Position numbers and translations under genes: made by a program. Below the pieces are notes generated by a model, which was not told the DNA's origin, searched no databases, and was given only the letters and a program-made list of their open reading frames with translations. DNA of 15,044 nt, taken from assembly GCA_937930165.1 (NCBI GenBank), contig CALGVL010000131.1, positions 1 through 15,044 of the forward strand, in the 5' to 3' direction. Positions 6,342 through 12,854 of this stretch are shown here, one piece after another; position 1 is the first letter of the stretch; each line of letters opens with the position of its first letter. The DNA comes from an uncultured Acetobacteraceae bacterium (lineage in GTDB: Bacteria > Pseudomonadota > Alphaproteobacteria > Acetobacterales > Acetobacteraceae).

Positions 6342-7934
6342 ATGACAAGGCCGGAACCCGAACCGCACCACCCCAGCCATGCCCTGCCCCTGGCTGGGAC
6401 CGCGCGGCCGGTCGCGGCGCCGCGCCTGCTGCGGCTGGCCGCGCTGGTGCCGGCGCTCGCCTTCCTGCTCACGGTCATTGCGCCGCCGCTGAACCATGAT
6501 GCCGCGGCGGTGCTGGACTTCACCCAGCGCTGGCTGGGGGGTGAGCGGCTCTATGCCGACCTCCTCGATGTCAACCCACCGTTGATCTTCCTGCTCAACC
6601 TGCTGCCGGCAGCGATCGCTGCCTGGACGCCGCTGGACGCGGCGCCGGCGCTGCTGCTCTGCCTGCTCGGGCTCTGCGCGCTGTCGACGGGCCTGACGCT
6701 GCGCCTGCTGCCGGGGAGGCGGGAGGCGCCGCTGGAGGCCGCCTGCCTCGCCGCCGGCATCCCGCTGCTGACCCTGGCCGCCGGCTATGATTTCGGCCAG
6801 CGGGAGCATCTGATGGTTGTGGCCGCGCTGCCCTGGCTGCTGCTGGCGGCGCGGCGGATCGAGGGGGTGCCGACCGGGCGCGGCCTGGCGCTCGGCTGCG
6901 CGGTGCTGGCCGGGCTGGGCTTCGCGCTGAAGCCGCATTTCCTGGTGGTGCCGGCGCTGGTGGAGGGGCTGGTGCTGTGGCACCGCGGACCTTCGCGGGC
7001 GCTGCGGGATCCGGTGCCCTGGGCCATGGCGGCGGTCTGGCTGCTCTACCTGGTCGTCACCCTTGTGGTCTTCCCGGATTATTTCGCGCGGGTGCTGCCG
7101 CTGGTCCGGGACTACTATCTCGGCCTTGGCGACCTCTCCTGGTGGCAGGTGATCCTGACGGAGCGGCTGGGCACGGCGCTGATGCTGCTGCTGCCGCTGG
7201 CGGTCCTTGCCTTCCTCCGGCCGGGCCGGGGCGCGCTGCCGCAGGTGCTGGCCCTGGCCGGGCTGGGCGCGGCGCTCTCCGCAGTGGCGCAGCAGAAGGG
7301 CTGGACCTATCACGCCATGCCGGTGCGGCTGCTCGCCGGGCTGCTGGCGGTGGTGCTGGCCGCCCGCTGGCTGGACCGGGCCCTGCCGGCAGTGCGGGCG
7401 CAGCGCGCCGCGCCGGCTGCCGCCGCGGTCGCCGCCTTCGCCCTCGGCATCCATAATTTCGCCGGGGCCGAGGCGCCCTGGCGGGAGATCACCTGGAGCT
7501 GGTCCCGCGCCGGCCAGCTCTCCGCCCTGCTGGAGCGGCATGTCCAGGGGCAGAGGCTGCTGGTCCTCTCCCCCGACATCTTCCCGGTCTATCCGGCGGT
7601 GAATTACGCCCGGGCGCGAACGACGCTGCCATGGATGAATCTCTGGCTGTTGCAAGGCGTCTACCGGAACTGCCCCGCCGGTGGCGCGCGCTACCGCGAG
7701 ATCCGGGAGATGCCGCCCGCCGAGGCCCGGCTCTTCCGCGGCCTGGCCGAGGATTTCGCCCGGGCGCCGCCGGCCGCGGTGCTGGTGTCCCGCCATACGG
7801 GCATTCTCCGCTGCGGGCGGGAATTCGATTTCATCGAATACTTCTCCCGCAACCCCCTGTTCGCGGAAACCTTCCGCCGCTATCGAGCCGCCGCCGAGCT
7901 CGATGGCTATCGGCTCTTCCTGCGCGAGGATTGA
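6342..7934 (+). CDS. Polytopic GT-C/GT39-like membrane glycosyltransferase
   Basis: The 530-residue protein has a short Pro/His-rich cytoplasmic start, then about ten or more TM helices from residue 28 to about 370. A non-membrane C-terminal domain of about 160 residues follows. After TM1 comes NHDAAAVLDF (51-60) and then YADLLDVNPPLIFLL (71-85). An acidic residue after TM1 and a D-x-N-P-P-L entry to the next helix are typical of ArnT/PMT-like GT-C enzymes, which use polyprenyl-phosphate sugars at the outer face of the membrane. FGQREH (151-156) is another conserved-looking loop. Sequence matches are weaker than for the GT2 enzyme, so the subfamily is uncertain. It is divergent from the methyltransferase-GT2-EamA operon across 142 bases and is a good candidate to use the lipid sugar made there. 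No good Shine-Dalgarno lies close to the ATG, but no better start exists. Confidence 0.75.
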   Translation: MTRPEPEPHHPSHALPLAGTARPVAAPRLLRLAALVPALAFLLTVIAPPLNHDAAAVLDFTQRWLGGERLYADLLDVNPPLIFLLNLLPAAIAAWTPLDAAPALLLCLLGLCALSTGLTLRLLPGRREAPLEAACLAAGIPLLTLAAGYDFGQREHLMVVAALPWLLLAARRIEGVPTGRGLALGCAVLAGLGFALKPHFLVVPALVEGLVLWHRGPSRALRDPVPWAMAAVWLLYLVVTLVVFPDYFARVLPLVRDYYLGLGDLSWWQVILTERLGTALMLLLPLAVLAFLRPGRGALPQVLALAGLGAALSAVAQQKGWTYHAMPVRLLAGLLAVVLAARWLDRALPAVRAQRAAPAAAAVAAFALGIHNFAGAEAPWREITWSWSRAGQLSALLERHVQGQRLLVLSPDIFPVYPAVNYARARTTLPWMNLWLLQGVYRNCPAGGARYREIREMPPAEARLFRGLAEDFARAPPAAVLVSRHTGILRCGREFDFIEYFSRNPLFAETFRRYRAAAELDGYRLFLRED

Positions 7935-7990
7935 TGTCTCCCCTCCTGGACCGTGCTGGCCGCGCCGCCCCGCCGGCGGTGCTCCGTATG

Positions 7991-8023
7991 CTTTCCGGAA
8001 AGGAAATGCGCGCAGATGCGCGC
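7991..8023 (+). repeat. 12-bp palindrome and tandem 8-bp repeat before the first EamA gene
   Basis: CTTTCCGGAAAG (7991-8002) is a perfect palindrome. ATGCGCGC then occurs twice (8006-8013 and 8016-8023) with 2 bases between. The cluster lies in the 120-base spacer between the GT-C-like gene and the transporter pair, just where a promoter-proximal operator or leader would sit. The elements are seen directly; regulatory use is a guess. Confidence 0.3.
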
Positions 8024-8054
8024 GACGATGAAGGCGCGATCCGCATGCAGGCTG

Positions 8055-9026
8055 ATGCCGGACTTGTCTGACCCGAAGCAGCGGGCCGGCACGGCCCCGA
8101 CCGGCGAGGAGGCGGTTCGGGGCCTGCTGCTGGTGGCCCTGGGCTATGGCGTCGTCTCCTGCGCCGATGCGTCCGTGAAATGGGTGCTGCCGGAGATCGG
8201 GCCGGCCGCGGCGATGATCTGGCGCGGCCTGGTTGGCGCCAGCCTGGTCGCCATCCTGGTGCGCGGCCGCGGGCTGCGGCCGGTGAACTGGCGCCTGCTC
8301 TCGCTGCGTAGCCTGCTGCACACCGGCGTCTCCACCGCCTGGTATGTGGCCTGGACGCTCGGCGTGCCGCTGGCGGCGAGCTACGCGGTGGCCTCGGCGG
8401 CGCCGCTGCTGATGACGCTGCTGGCCATCCCGCTGCTCGGCGAGAAGGTGGGCTGGCGCCGCTGGCTCAGCACCGGCGTGGGGTTCGGCGGCGTGCTCTT
8501 CATGCTGCAGCCGGGCGGCGAGCTGTGGCGCTGGGAGACGGCGATGCTGCTCGGCGCCACCGCCGTCATGGCGCTGACCCGCATCTGGACGCGCGTGCTG
8601 TCGCGCACCGACACGCCGGCCGCTATCGCCTTCTGGCTGATGGCCGCGCATGTACCGATGGGCCTGCTGCTGCTGCCCTTCCCGGCCATGTGGCCGCCCG
8701 GCGGCAGCCCGCCGCCGCTGCTGCCGAGCCTGTTCGGCGTGCTGGCGCTGCTGGCCTTCGGCATGGCGAATGGCATCGCGCATATGCTCTTCGCGCGCGG
8801 CTTCGGCCTGGCGCCGGTGGCCGCGATCGCGCCTTTCGAGTATACGCCGCTGCTCTGGGGTATCCTGCTCGGCGCCGCGATCTGGGGCGAGGTGCCCGCT
8901 TGGACGACCCTGGGAGGTGCAGCCATCGTCATCGCCGCTGGTCTCTACAACCTTCACCGGGAAAGGGTGCGGCGGGTGCAGGAACGCGCCGTCGCGGTAC
9001 GCCCGGCCCCTGCGGCGGCCGAGTGA
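8055..9026 (+). CDS. EamA/DMT-family 10-TM transporter (first of tandem pair)
   Basis: From the ATG at 8055 the product is 323 residues with ten TM helices in two EamA repeats. The first begins EEAVRGLLLVALGYGVVSC and the second near WRWETAMLLGATAVM. The half-ending signature LLAIPLLGEKVGWRRW and its counterpart PLLWGILLGAAIWGE are the Gly-Glu turns typical of drug/metabolite exporters. A basic C-terminus follows. Substrates of such proteins vary (amino acids, metabolites, SAM) and cannot be read here. The start is not certain: ATGs at 8016 and 8028 are in frame, and the one at 8016 has AAGGA 11 bases upstream, adding 13 Arg-rich residues. The stop overlaps the next gene's ATG by one base (TGATG), so the two are co-translated. 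Confidence 0.85.
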   Translation: MPDLSDPKQRAGTAPTGEEAVRGLLLVALGYGVVSCADASVKWVLPEIGPAAAMIWRGLVGASLVAILVRGRGLRPVNWRLLSLRSLLHTGVSTAWYVAWTLGVPLAASYAVASAAPLLMTLLAIPLLGEKVGWRRWLSTGVGFGGVLFMLQPGGELWRWETAMLLGATAVMALTRIWTRVLSRTDTPAAIAFWLMAAHVPMGLLLLPFPAMWPPGGSPPPLLPSLFGVLALLAFGMANGIAHMLFARGFGLAPVAAIAPFEYTPLLWGILLGAAIWGEVPAWTTLGGAAIVIAAGLYNLHRERVRRVQERAVAVRPAPAAAE

Positions 9027-9943
9027 TGGCGCTGCGCCACGACATCCGCCGCGGCGCGCTCTGCATGCTGGCGGCGCATCTCCTCTTCACCTGCATGTCG
9101 GCCATGGTGAAGGCGCTTGGCGACCGCATCCCCTTCATCGAGGTGATGTTCTTCCGCAGCGCCTTCGCCCTGCCGGTGGTCGGGCTGATCGTGGCGCGCA
9201 GCGGCGGCCTGATGCTGCTGCGCACCCGCCGCTTCCCGGGCCATTTCCTGCGCGCCATCACCGGCACCGCGGCGCAGGGATGCAGCTTCTTCGCGCTGAC
9301 CGTCCTCTCCCTCGCCGAGCAGACGGCGCTTGGCTACACCACGCCGCTTTTCGTGACGATCCTGGCCATTCCGTTGCTGGGCGAGAAGGTGGGGGTCCAC
9401 CGCTGGTCGGCGGTGCTGCTCGGCTTCTGCGGCGTGCTGGTGATCGCAATGGGGCAGGGGGTGTTCCACAGTGCCGGGCCGGTCGGCACGCTGGCGGTGC
9501 TGGGCACCATCGCTGCGGTGTCGCAGGGCTTCTTCTCCGCCCTGACCACGCTGCTGGTGCGGCAGCTTTCGGCTACCGAGAGTTCGACCACCATCGTGCT
9601 CTGGCAGTCGGTGCTGATGACCGCCTTTACCCTGCTGGCGCTGCCCTTCATCTGGGTGACGCCGGGCTGGAGCGACCTGGCGATGCTGATAATGGTCGGG
9701 CTGGTCGGCGGCGCGGCGCAGTGGCTGCTGACGGAGGCCTATGCCTCGGCCCAGGTCTCGTCGCTCGGGCCTTATTCCTATTCCTCCCTGCTGTGGTCCA
9801 TCGGGCTCGGCTGGATGCTGTGGGGCGATGTGCCGGCGCCCTCCATGCTGGCAGGCGCGGCCTTGATCGTGGTGGCTGGCCTCTACATCCTGCACCGTGA
9901 GCTGGTGCGGCGCCGCCAGGCTGCTGAGGGGAGGACGAAATGA
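9026..9943 (+). CDS. EamA/DMT-family 10-TM transporter (second of tandem pair)
   Basis: The 305-residue protein has the same ten-helix, two-EamA plan as the gene before it. It shares the segment LAIPLLGEKVG at the end of the first repeat and a YSYSSLLWSIGLGWMLWGD turn in the second. It begins MALRHDIRRGALCMLAAHLL, with the basic N-terminus facing the cytoplasm. Coupling to the first transporter by TGATG and to the next gene by ATGA suggests all three are made together. The pair could be an old tandem duplication acting as separate pumps or as partners; full-length ten-helix proteins normally work alone. Residue identity outside the motifs is only moderate, so any duplication is not recent. 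The substrate is unknown. Confidence 0.87.
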   Translation: MALRHDIRRGALCMLAAHLLFTCMSAMVKALGDRIPFIEVMFFRSAFALPVVGLIVARSGGLMLLRTRRFPGHFLRAITGTAAQGCSFFALTVLSLAEQTALGYTTPLFVTILAIPLLGEKVGVHRWSAVLLGFCGVLVIAMGQGVFHSAGPVGTLAVLGTIAAVSQGFFSALTTLLVRQLSATESSTTIVLWQSVLMTAFTLLALPFIWVTPGWSDLAMLIMVGLVGGAAQWLLTEAYASAQVSSLGPYSYSSLLWSIGLGWMLWGDVPAPSMLAGAALIVVAGLYILHRELVRRRQAAEGRTK

Positions 9944-10821
9944 GCATCCCATATCGCCGGGACGACAAGCTGGAGCCCGGCGCCGTGGAGGAGACCGCCC
10001 CCGGCGTGCGGCGCATCCTCTGCAACAATCCCTCTGCCTTCACCTTCCGCGGCACCAATACCTATCTGATCGGTCGCGGGCGGGTGGCGGTGCTGGATCC
10101 CGGCCCGGCGGACGAGGCGCATCTGGCCGCCATCCTGGCGGCGCTGCGCGGCGAGGTGGTGACGCATATCCTCGTCTCCCATACCCATCGTGACCACTCG
10201 CCGGGCGCGCGGGCGCTGCAGGAGGCGACGGGCGCGCCCATGCTGGCCTTCGCCCCGCACCTGACCCCGGCCGGCGAGGGCGGGGAGGGCGGCGACCACG
10301 ATTTCCAGCCGAATATCCGCCTCGCGGATGGCGAGACGCTGGAGGGCGGCGACTGGCGCCTGACGGCGCTGCACACGCCGGGGCATTGCGGCAACCATCT
10401 CTGCTTCGCGCTGGAGGACAGCGGCATCCTGTTCAGCGCCGACCATGTGATGTCCTGGTCCACCAGCGTCGTCAGCCCTCCGGATGGCGACATGGCCGCC
10501 TATATGCGCAGCCTGGAACGGCTGCAGGCGCGGGAGGGGCGGGACCGGATGCTGCTCCCCGGCCATGGCCCCGCCATCACCGAGCCCGCGCCCTTCCTCG
10601 CCGCCCTGGCGGCGCACCGGCGGAAGCGGGAGGAGCGGGTCATCGCTGCTCTTGCCAATAAGGGCCGCGCCACGGCGGATGAGCTGGTCGGGCCGGTCTA
10701 TGGGCCAATGGACCCCCGCCTGATCCGCGCCGCCGGCCGCAGCCTGCTGGCGCATCTGATCAAGCTGGAAGCCGAGGGAGTGGTGCGGCGCGACGAAGGG
10801 AAGGCGTGGCGGCCGGCCTGA
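9940..10821 (+). CDS. Metallo-beta-lactamase-fold hydrolase with C-terminal winged helix (LACTB2-like)
   Basis: The 293-residue protein carries the full metal ligand set: HTHRDH (81-86), H149 in TPGHCGNH, D168 in FSADHVMSW, and H209 in LPGHG. NTYLIGRGRVAVLDPGP (40-56) is the fold's entry strand pair. Residues from about 220 on, including RATADELVGPVYGPM and a final basic helix, look like the winged helix found in LACTB2-type members. That group includes RNA endonucleases and thioester or ester hydrolases, so the substrate stays open. A strong ribosome binding site (AGGGGAGGA, 5 bases away) precedes the ATG, and the ATG overlaps the transporter stop by four bases. The coupling to two EamA pumps suggests a shared substrate, but co-transcription for convenience is possible. 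Confidence 0.9.
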   Translation: MSIPYRRDDKLEPGAVEETAPGVRRILCNNPSAFTFRGTNTYLIGRGRVAVLDPGPADEAHLAAILAALRGEVVTHILVSHTHRDHSPGARALQEATGAPMLAFAPHLTPAGEGGEGGDHDFQPNIRLADGETLEGGDWRLTALHTPGHCGNHLCFALEDSGILFSADHVMSWSTSVVSPPDGDMAAYMRSLERLQAREGRDRMLLPGHGPAITEPAPFLAALAAHRRKREERVIAALANKGRATADELVGPVYGPMDPRLIRAAGRSLLAHLIKLEAEGVVRRDEGKAWRPA

Positions 10822-10836
10822 TGGCTGAAACGACCG

Positions 10837-10860
10837 GCGCTGTGGGCTGGGTCACAGCGC
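10837..10860 (+). terminator. Possible terminator hairpin after the MBL-fold gene
   Basis: GCGCTGTG and CACAGCGC form a perfect 8-bp stem with an 8-nt loop, starting 16 bases after the stop at 10821. Position and strength suit a transcript end. The following bases are purine- and G-rich with no T-run, so a classic intrinsic terminator is not shown. It could instead be an operator for the small secreted-protein gene that starts 59 bases later. Confidence 0.45.
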
Positions 10861-10918
10861 AAGGCGGCGGGAAAGGACAGCATCAGCCGCGGGGATGTTC
10901 CCCGAGGAGAACAAGACG

Positions 10919-11182
10919 ATGCTGAAACCAGCCCTCACTCTCGGCCTGCTCGCCCTTGGTGTCATGGCCGTATCCGGCGTGGCCCAGGCCGCGTCGCCGA
11001 GCAGCCTGTCGGGCCAGCGGATCGCGACCGGTAGCTACGCACCCCTGGCCGGGACCTGCCTTCCGGGCAAGCCTTGCCAGCCGAACCGACAGTTCCAGAC
11101 CTACCGCACGCCGGTGCCGGGCCAGTCGGTGATGCTGAACCCGCAGCCCCTGCCGCCCAAGGAACTCTTCCTGCGGCGCTGA
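10919..11182 (+). CDS. Small exported protein with NPQPLPPKE C-terminal motif
   Basis: From the ATG at 10919 the product is 87 residues. It opens with a Sec-type signal peptide: MLKP, a hydrophobic core TLGLLALGVMAV, then SGVAQA before a likely cut ahead of ASPSS (signal about 24 residues). The mature part of about 63 residues has two cysteines close together (TCLPGKPC), able to form one disulphide, and ends with LNPQPLPPKELFLRR. An upstream in-frame ATG at 10895 would place the Shine-Dalgarno GAGGAG inside the coding region; that GAGGAG sits 9 bases before 10919, which decides the start. I recognise no named domain. It stands alone on the + strand, converging on the NUDT19-like gene with 6 bases between stops. 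Confidence 0.8.
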   Translation: MLKPALTLGLLALGVMAVSGVAQAASPSSLSGQRIATGSYAPLAGTCLPGKPCQPNRQFQTYRTPVPGQSVMLNPQPLPPKELFLRR

Positions 11183-11208
11183 CCGGCTTCAGGTCTCCGG
11201 CAGCCGGT
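11182..11208. terminator. Inverted repeat at the convergent gene junction
   Basis: ACCGGCT (11182-11188) and AGCCGGT (11202-11208) form a 7-bp stem with a 13-nt loop. It covers the last base of the secreted-protein gene and the end of the NUDT19-like gene. It could act in both directions between converging transcripts. The loop is long and no T-run is present, so it is weak evidence. Confidence 0.3.
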
Positions 11209-11884
11209 TGTCCATGCCGCGGAAGCAGATGAGCTGACGCTCCTGGCGCTGTTCCGGCGACAGCGCCAGCCAGTCGCGGAATTCGGCCAGGACCTTGGCG
11301 GTGATGCTGGCAATCCGGTGGCGGAAGGCTTCCTCGATGCCGAAGAAGCGCAGTTCCTCCAGCTCGCCGGAGCCGCGGATCACGCCATGCGCCGCCTCGG
11401 CCGGGGCGATCAGGAAGCGGGCGTTGAAACGCATGAAGCGGTTGGGTGGCGTGACCGCGCGGCAGAGATAGTCCAGCGCGGCAAGGTCGGGTTGGACGCG
11501 ATGGCCCTCCAGCCTGCCGAGCGCGAGGCCGGTTTCCTCATGCAGTTCCCGCACCGCCGCGACGCCCAGCGCCCTGGCAAGGGAAGGCGGCGCCTGCCGC
11601 TCCAGGCAGGCGCGGGGGAAGGGCATCAATTCGCTGACCGCCTTCGCCCGATGATCGGCGCGGTCCACCCTGCCGCCGGGGAAGACCAGGACATTCGGCA
11701 TGAAGCGGTGATTGGCGTGCCGCAGGCCCATCAGCACTTCCGGGCCGTGCCGGCCCTGGCGCCAGAGGATCAGGCTGGCGGCATGGCGCGGGCGCACGGC
11801 GCGGGGGCGGGCATGGCGCAGTTCGGCCTGGCCGCCCGGATTGTCCTCGGTCGGCGGCTCGCGGTGGCTGGCTCCGTCAGTCAA
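11189..11884 (-). CDS. NUDT19-like Nudix hydrolase with a split Nudix box
   Basis: From a TTG at 11884 the product is 231 residues. AASLILWR (35-42), FPGGRVD (68-74) and RELHEETGL (112-120) give the Nudix core. About 35 extra residues lie between the GG and the catalytic helix, the arrangement known from NUDT19/RP2-type enzymes, which hydrolyse CoA and related CoA compounds. CoA activity is inferred from that similarity. No ATG or GTG lies between the upstream stop region and the start of the conserved fold. TTG lies in TTGACTGA, overlapping the nitroreductase stop by 8 bases, with CAGGG about 9 bases before it. The open frame itself extends to 12037, but that longer part is Arg/Ser-rich and antisense-like within the nitroreductase gene, so I reject it. 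Confidence 0.82.
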   Translation of the reverse strand: MTDGASHREPPTEDNPGGQAELRHARPRAVRPRHAASLILWRQGRHGPEVLMGLRHANHRFMPNVLVFPGGRVDRADHRAKAVSELMPFPRACLERQAPPSLARALGVAAVRELHEETGLALGRLEGHRVQPDLAALDYLCRAVTPPNRFMRFNARFLIAPAEAAHGVIRGSGELEELRFFGIEEAFRHRIASITAKVLAEFRDWLALSPEQRQERQLICFRGMDNRLPET

Positions 11885-12695
11885 GGGAGATGCCCTGCAG
11901 GCGCAGCCAGGTCCGCAGGCCGAAGCGTTCCGGGACGGAAAGCTGGCGGGCGGCATTCTCGCTCCAGGCGCAGCCTTCCGGCTTCGGGCCGAGGATCTCC
12001 GGATAGCGCGGCCTGGCCGGCGGGCGCTGCGCGTCATAGCCGGGCAGGGCTGCCTCCAGCCCGGAGTCGTCGTAGCGCTCCCGATGCACCACGACGGTTT
12101 GCGGCAGGCGGGGGGAGGTGCGGTTGCGCTCCACCGGCCAGCCCAGGGTCAGGCCGGCCACGGGGAAGACGCCCTTCGGCAGGGCGAGCATCGGCCCGAT
12201 CCTTTCGACATGGTTGCGGACATAGCTGATCGGGCAGGTGCCGAGCCCCGCCGCATCCGCCGCCAGGATCAGATGTGCCATGGCCAGCGCCGCATCCGCC
12301 GTGGCGTTGATGAAGCTGTCCACATTGTCGTTCGCGTGCTCCCGCCCGTGCAGCTCGCACAGGCGGCGGCCGCGTCGGATATCGCCGCAGAACAGCAGGA
12401 AGACCGGCGCGTCCTTGATCCAGGGCATCGAGCCGATCCAGTCGGCAATGGCGGCGATCTTCGCCGGATCCTGGATCAGGATGATGGAATATTGCTGCAG
12501 GTCGCTCTTGCTCGGTGCCGATTGCGCGGCGGCGAGCAGGGTTTGCAGCAGCGGTTCCGGCACCGGATCCGGCCGGTAGCGGCGCGTCACCCGCCGGTCG
12601 AGGATCGCGGCCAGGCCGGGGGCGATCTCCTGTGGCGGTTCGAAGGGGAGATTCCCGTAACGGGCGCGGATCAGCGCGGCGGGGTCGGTATTCAT
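11877..12695 (-). CDS. NAD(P)H-dependent nitroreductase, NfsA/FRP-like
   Basis: The 272-residue protein fits flavin (FMN) nitroreductases. RRVTRRYRPDPVPEPLL (34-50) is the usual N-terminal phosphate-binding helix region. AAAQSAPSKSDLQQYSIILI (55-74) contains the conserved Ser-Gln backbone of the flavin site. GLGTCPISYVRNH (about 149-161) and VFPVAGLTLGWP (about 176-187) are later conserved segments. Basic residues near the C-terminus match the NADPH-using NfsA/FRP branch. Such enzymes reduce nitroaromatics, quinones or flavins in the cytoplasm; the natural substrate is not known. No convincing Shine-Dalgarno precedes the ATG at 12695. The stop overlaps the Nudix gene start, making a two-gene operon. 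Family is sure, branch moderately so. Confidence 0.88.
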   Translation of the reverse strand: MNTDPAALIRARYGNLPFEPPQEIAPGLAAILDRRVTRRYRPDPVPEPLLQTLLAAAQSAPSKSDLQQYSIILIQDPAKIAAIADWIGSMPWIKDAPVFLLFCGDIRRGRRLCELHGREHANDNVDSFINATADAALAMAHLILAADAAGLGTCPISYVRNHVERIGPMLALPKGVFPVAGLTLGWPVERNRTSPRLPQTVVVHRERYDDSGLEAALPGYDAQRPPARPRYPEILGPKPEGCAWSENAARQLSVPERFGLRTWLRLQGISLD

Positions 12696-12761
12696 GGCCG
12701 GAAGGATGGCACCAGCGGCGCCGGGGGGAAAGGCGTGCCCCGCGCAAGCTCAGGGCCTGCC

Positions 12762-12773
12762 GTCCGGCCGGAC
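12762..12773. repeat. 12-bp palindrome upstream of the nitroreductase gene
   Basis: GTCCGGCCGGAC is its own reverse complement and lies 67 bases upstream of the nitroreductase ATG. It could be an operator or form a short hairpin at the end of the CoA synthetase transcript. GC-rich palindromes of this size arise easily, so confidence is low. Confidence 0.25.
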
Positions 12774-12793
12774 TGCAACGGCGCTGCCGGCGG

Positions 12794-12821
12794 TGTCACG
12801 ACAGGGCCGGAGTGCGTGACA
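12794..12821. promoter_or_regulatory. TGTCACG-N14-CGTGACA inverted repeat, possible operator
   Basis: Two perfect 7-bp arms are separated by 14 bases in the 159-base spacer between the CoA synthetase stop (12855) and nitroreductase start (12695), both on the minus strand. The arms are less GC-rich than their surroundings and 21 bases apart centre to centre, two helical turns, as for a dimeric repressor or a LysR/TetR-type site. It lies about 100 bases before the nitroreductase ATG. A long-loop terminator is the alternative. The site is seen; a binding protein is not identified. Confidence 0.35.
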
Positions 12822-12854
12822 TCTGCGGCGCCGGCCGAAGGGGCGTGCGGTTCC

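Noticed and set aside
8006..8071. Real leader peptide of 21 codons
   Set aside because: The SD-like GGAAAGG is only 2-3 bases from the ATG and the peptide has no run of regulatory codons; kept only as a possibility in findings.
5760..8957. Minus-strand open frame of over 1000 codons opposite the GT-C-like and EamA genes
   Set aside because: It is a low-complexity Arg/Gln/Gly chain antisense to clear membrane protein genes, as expected of shadow frames in GC-rich DNA.
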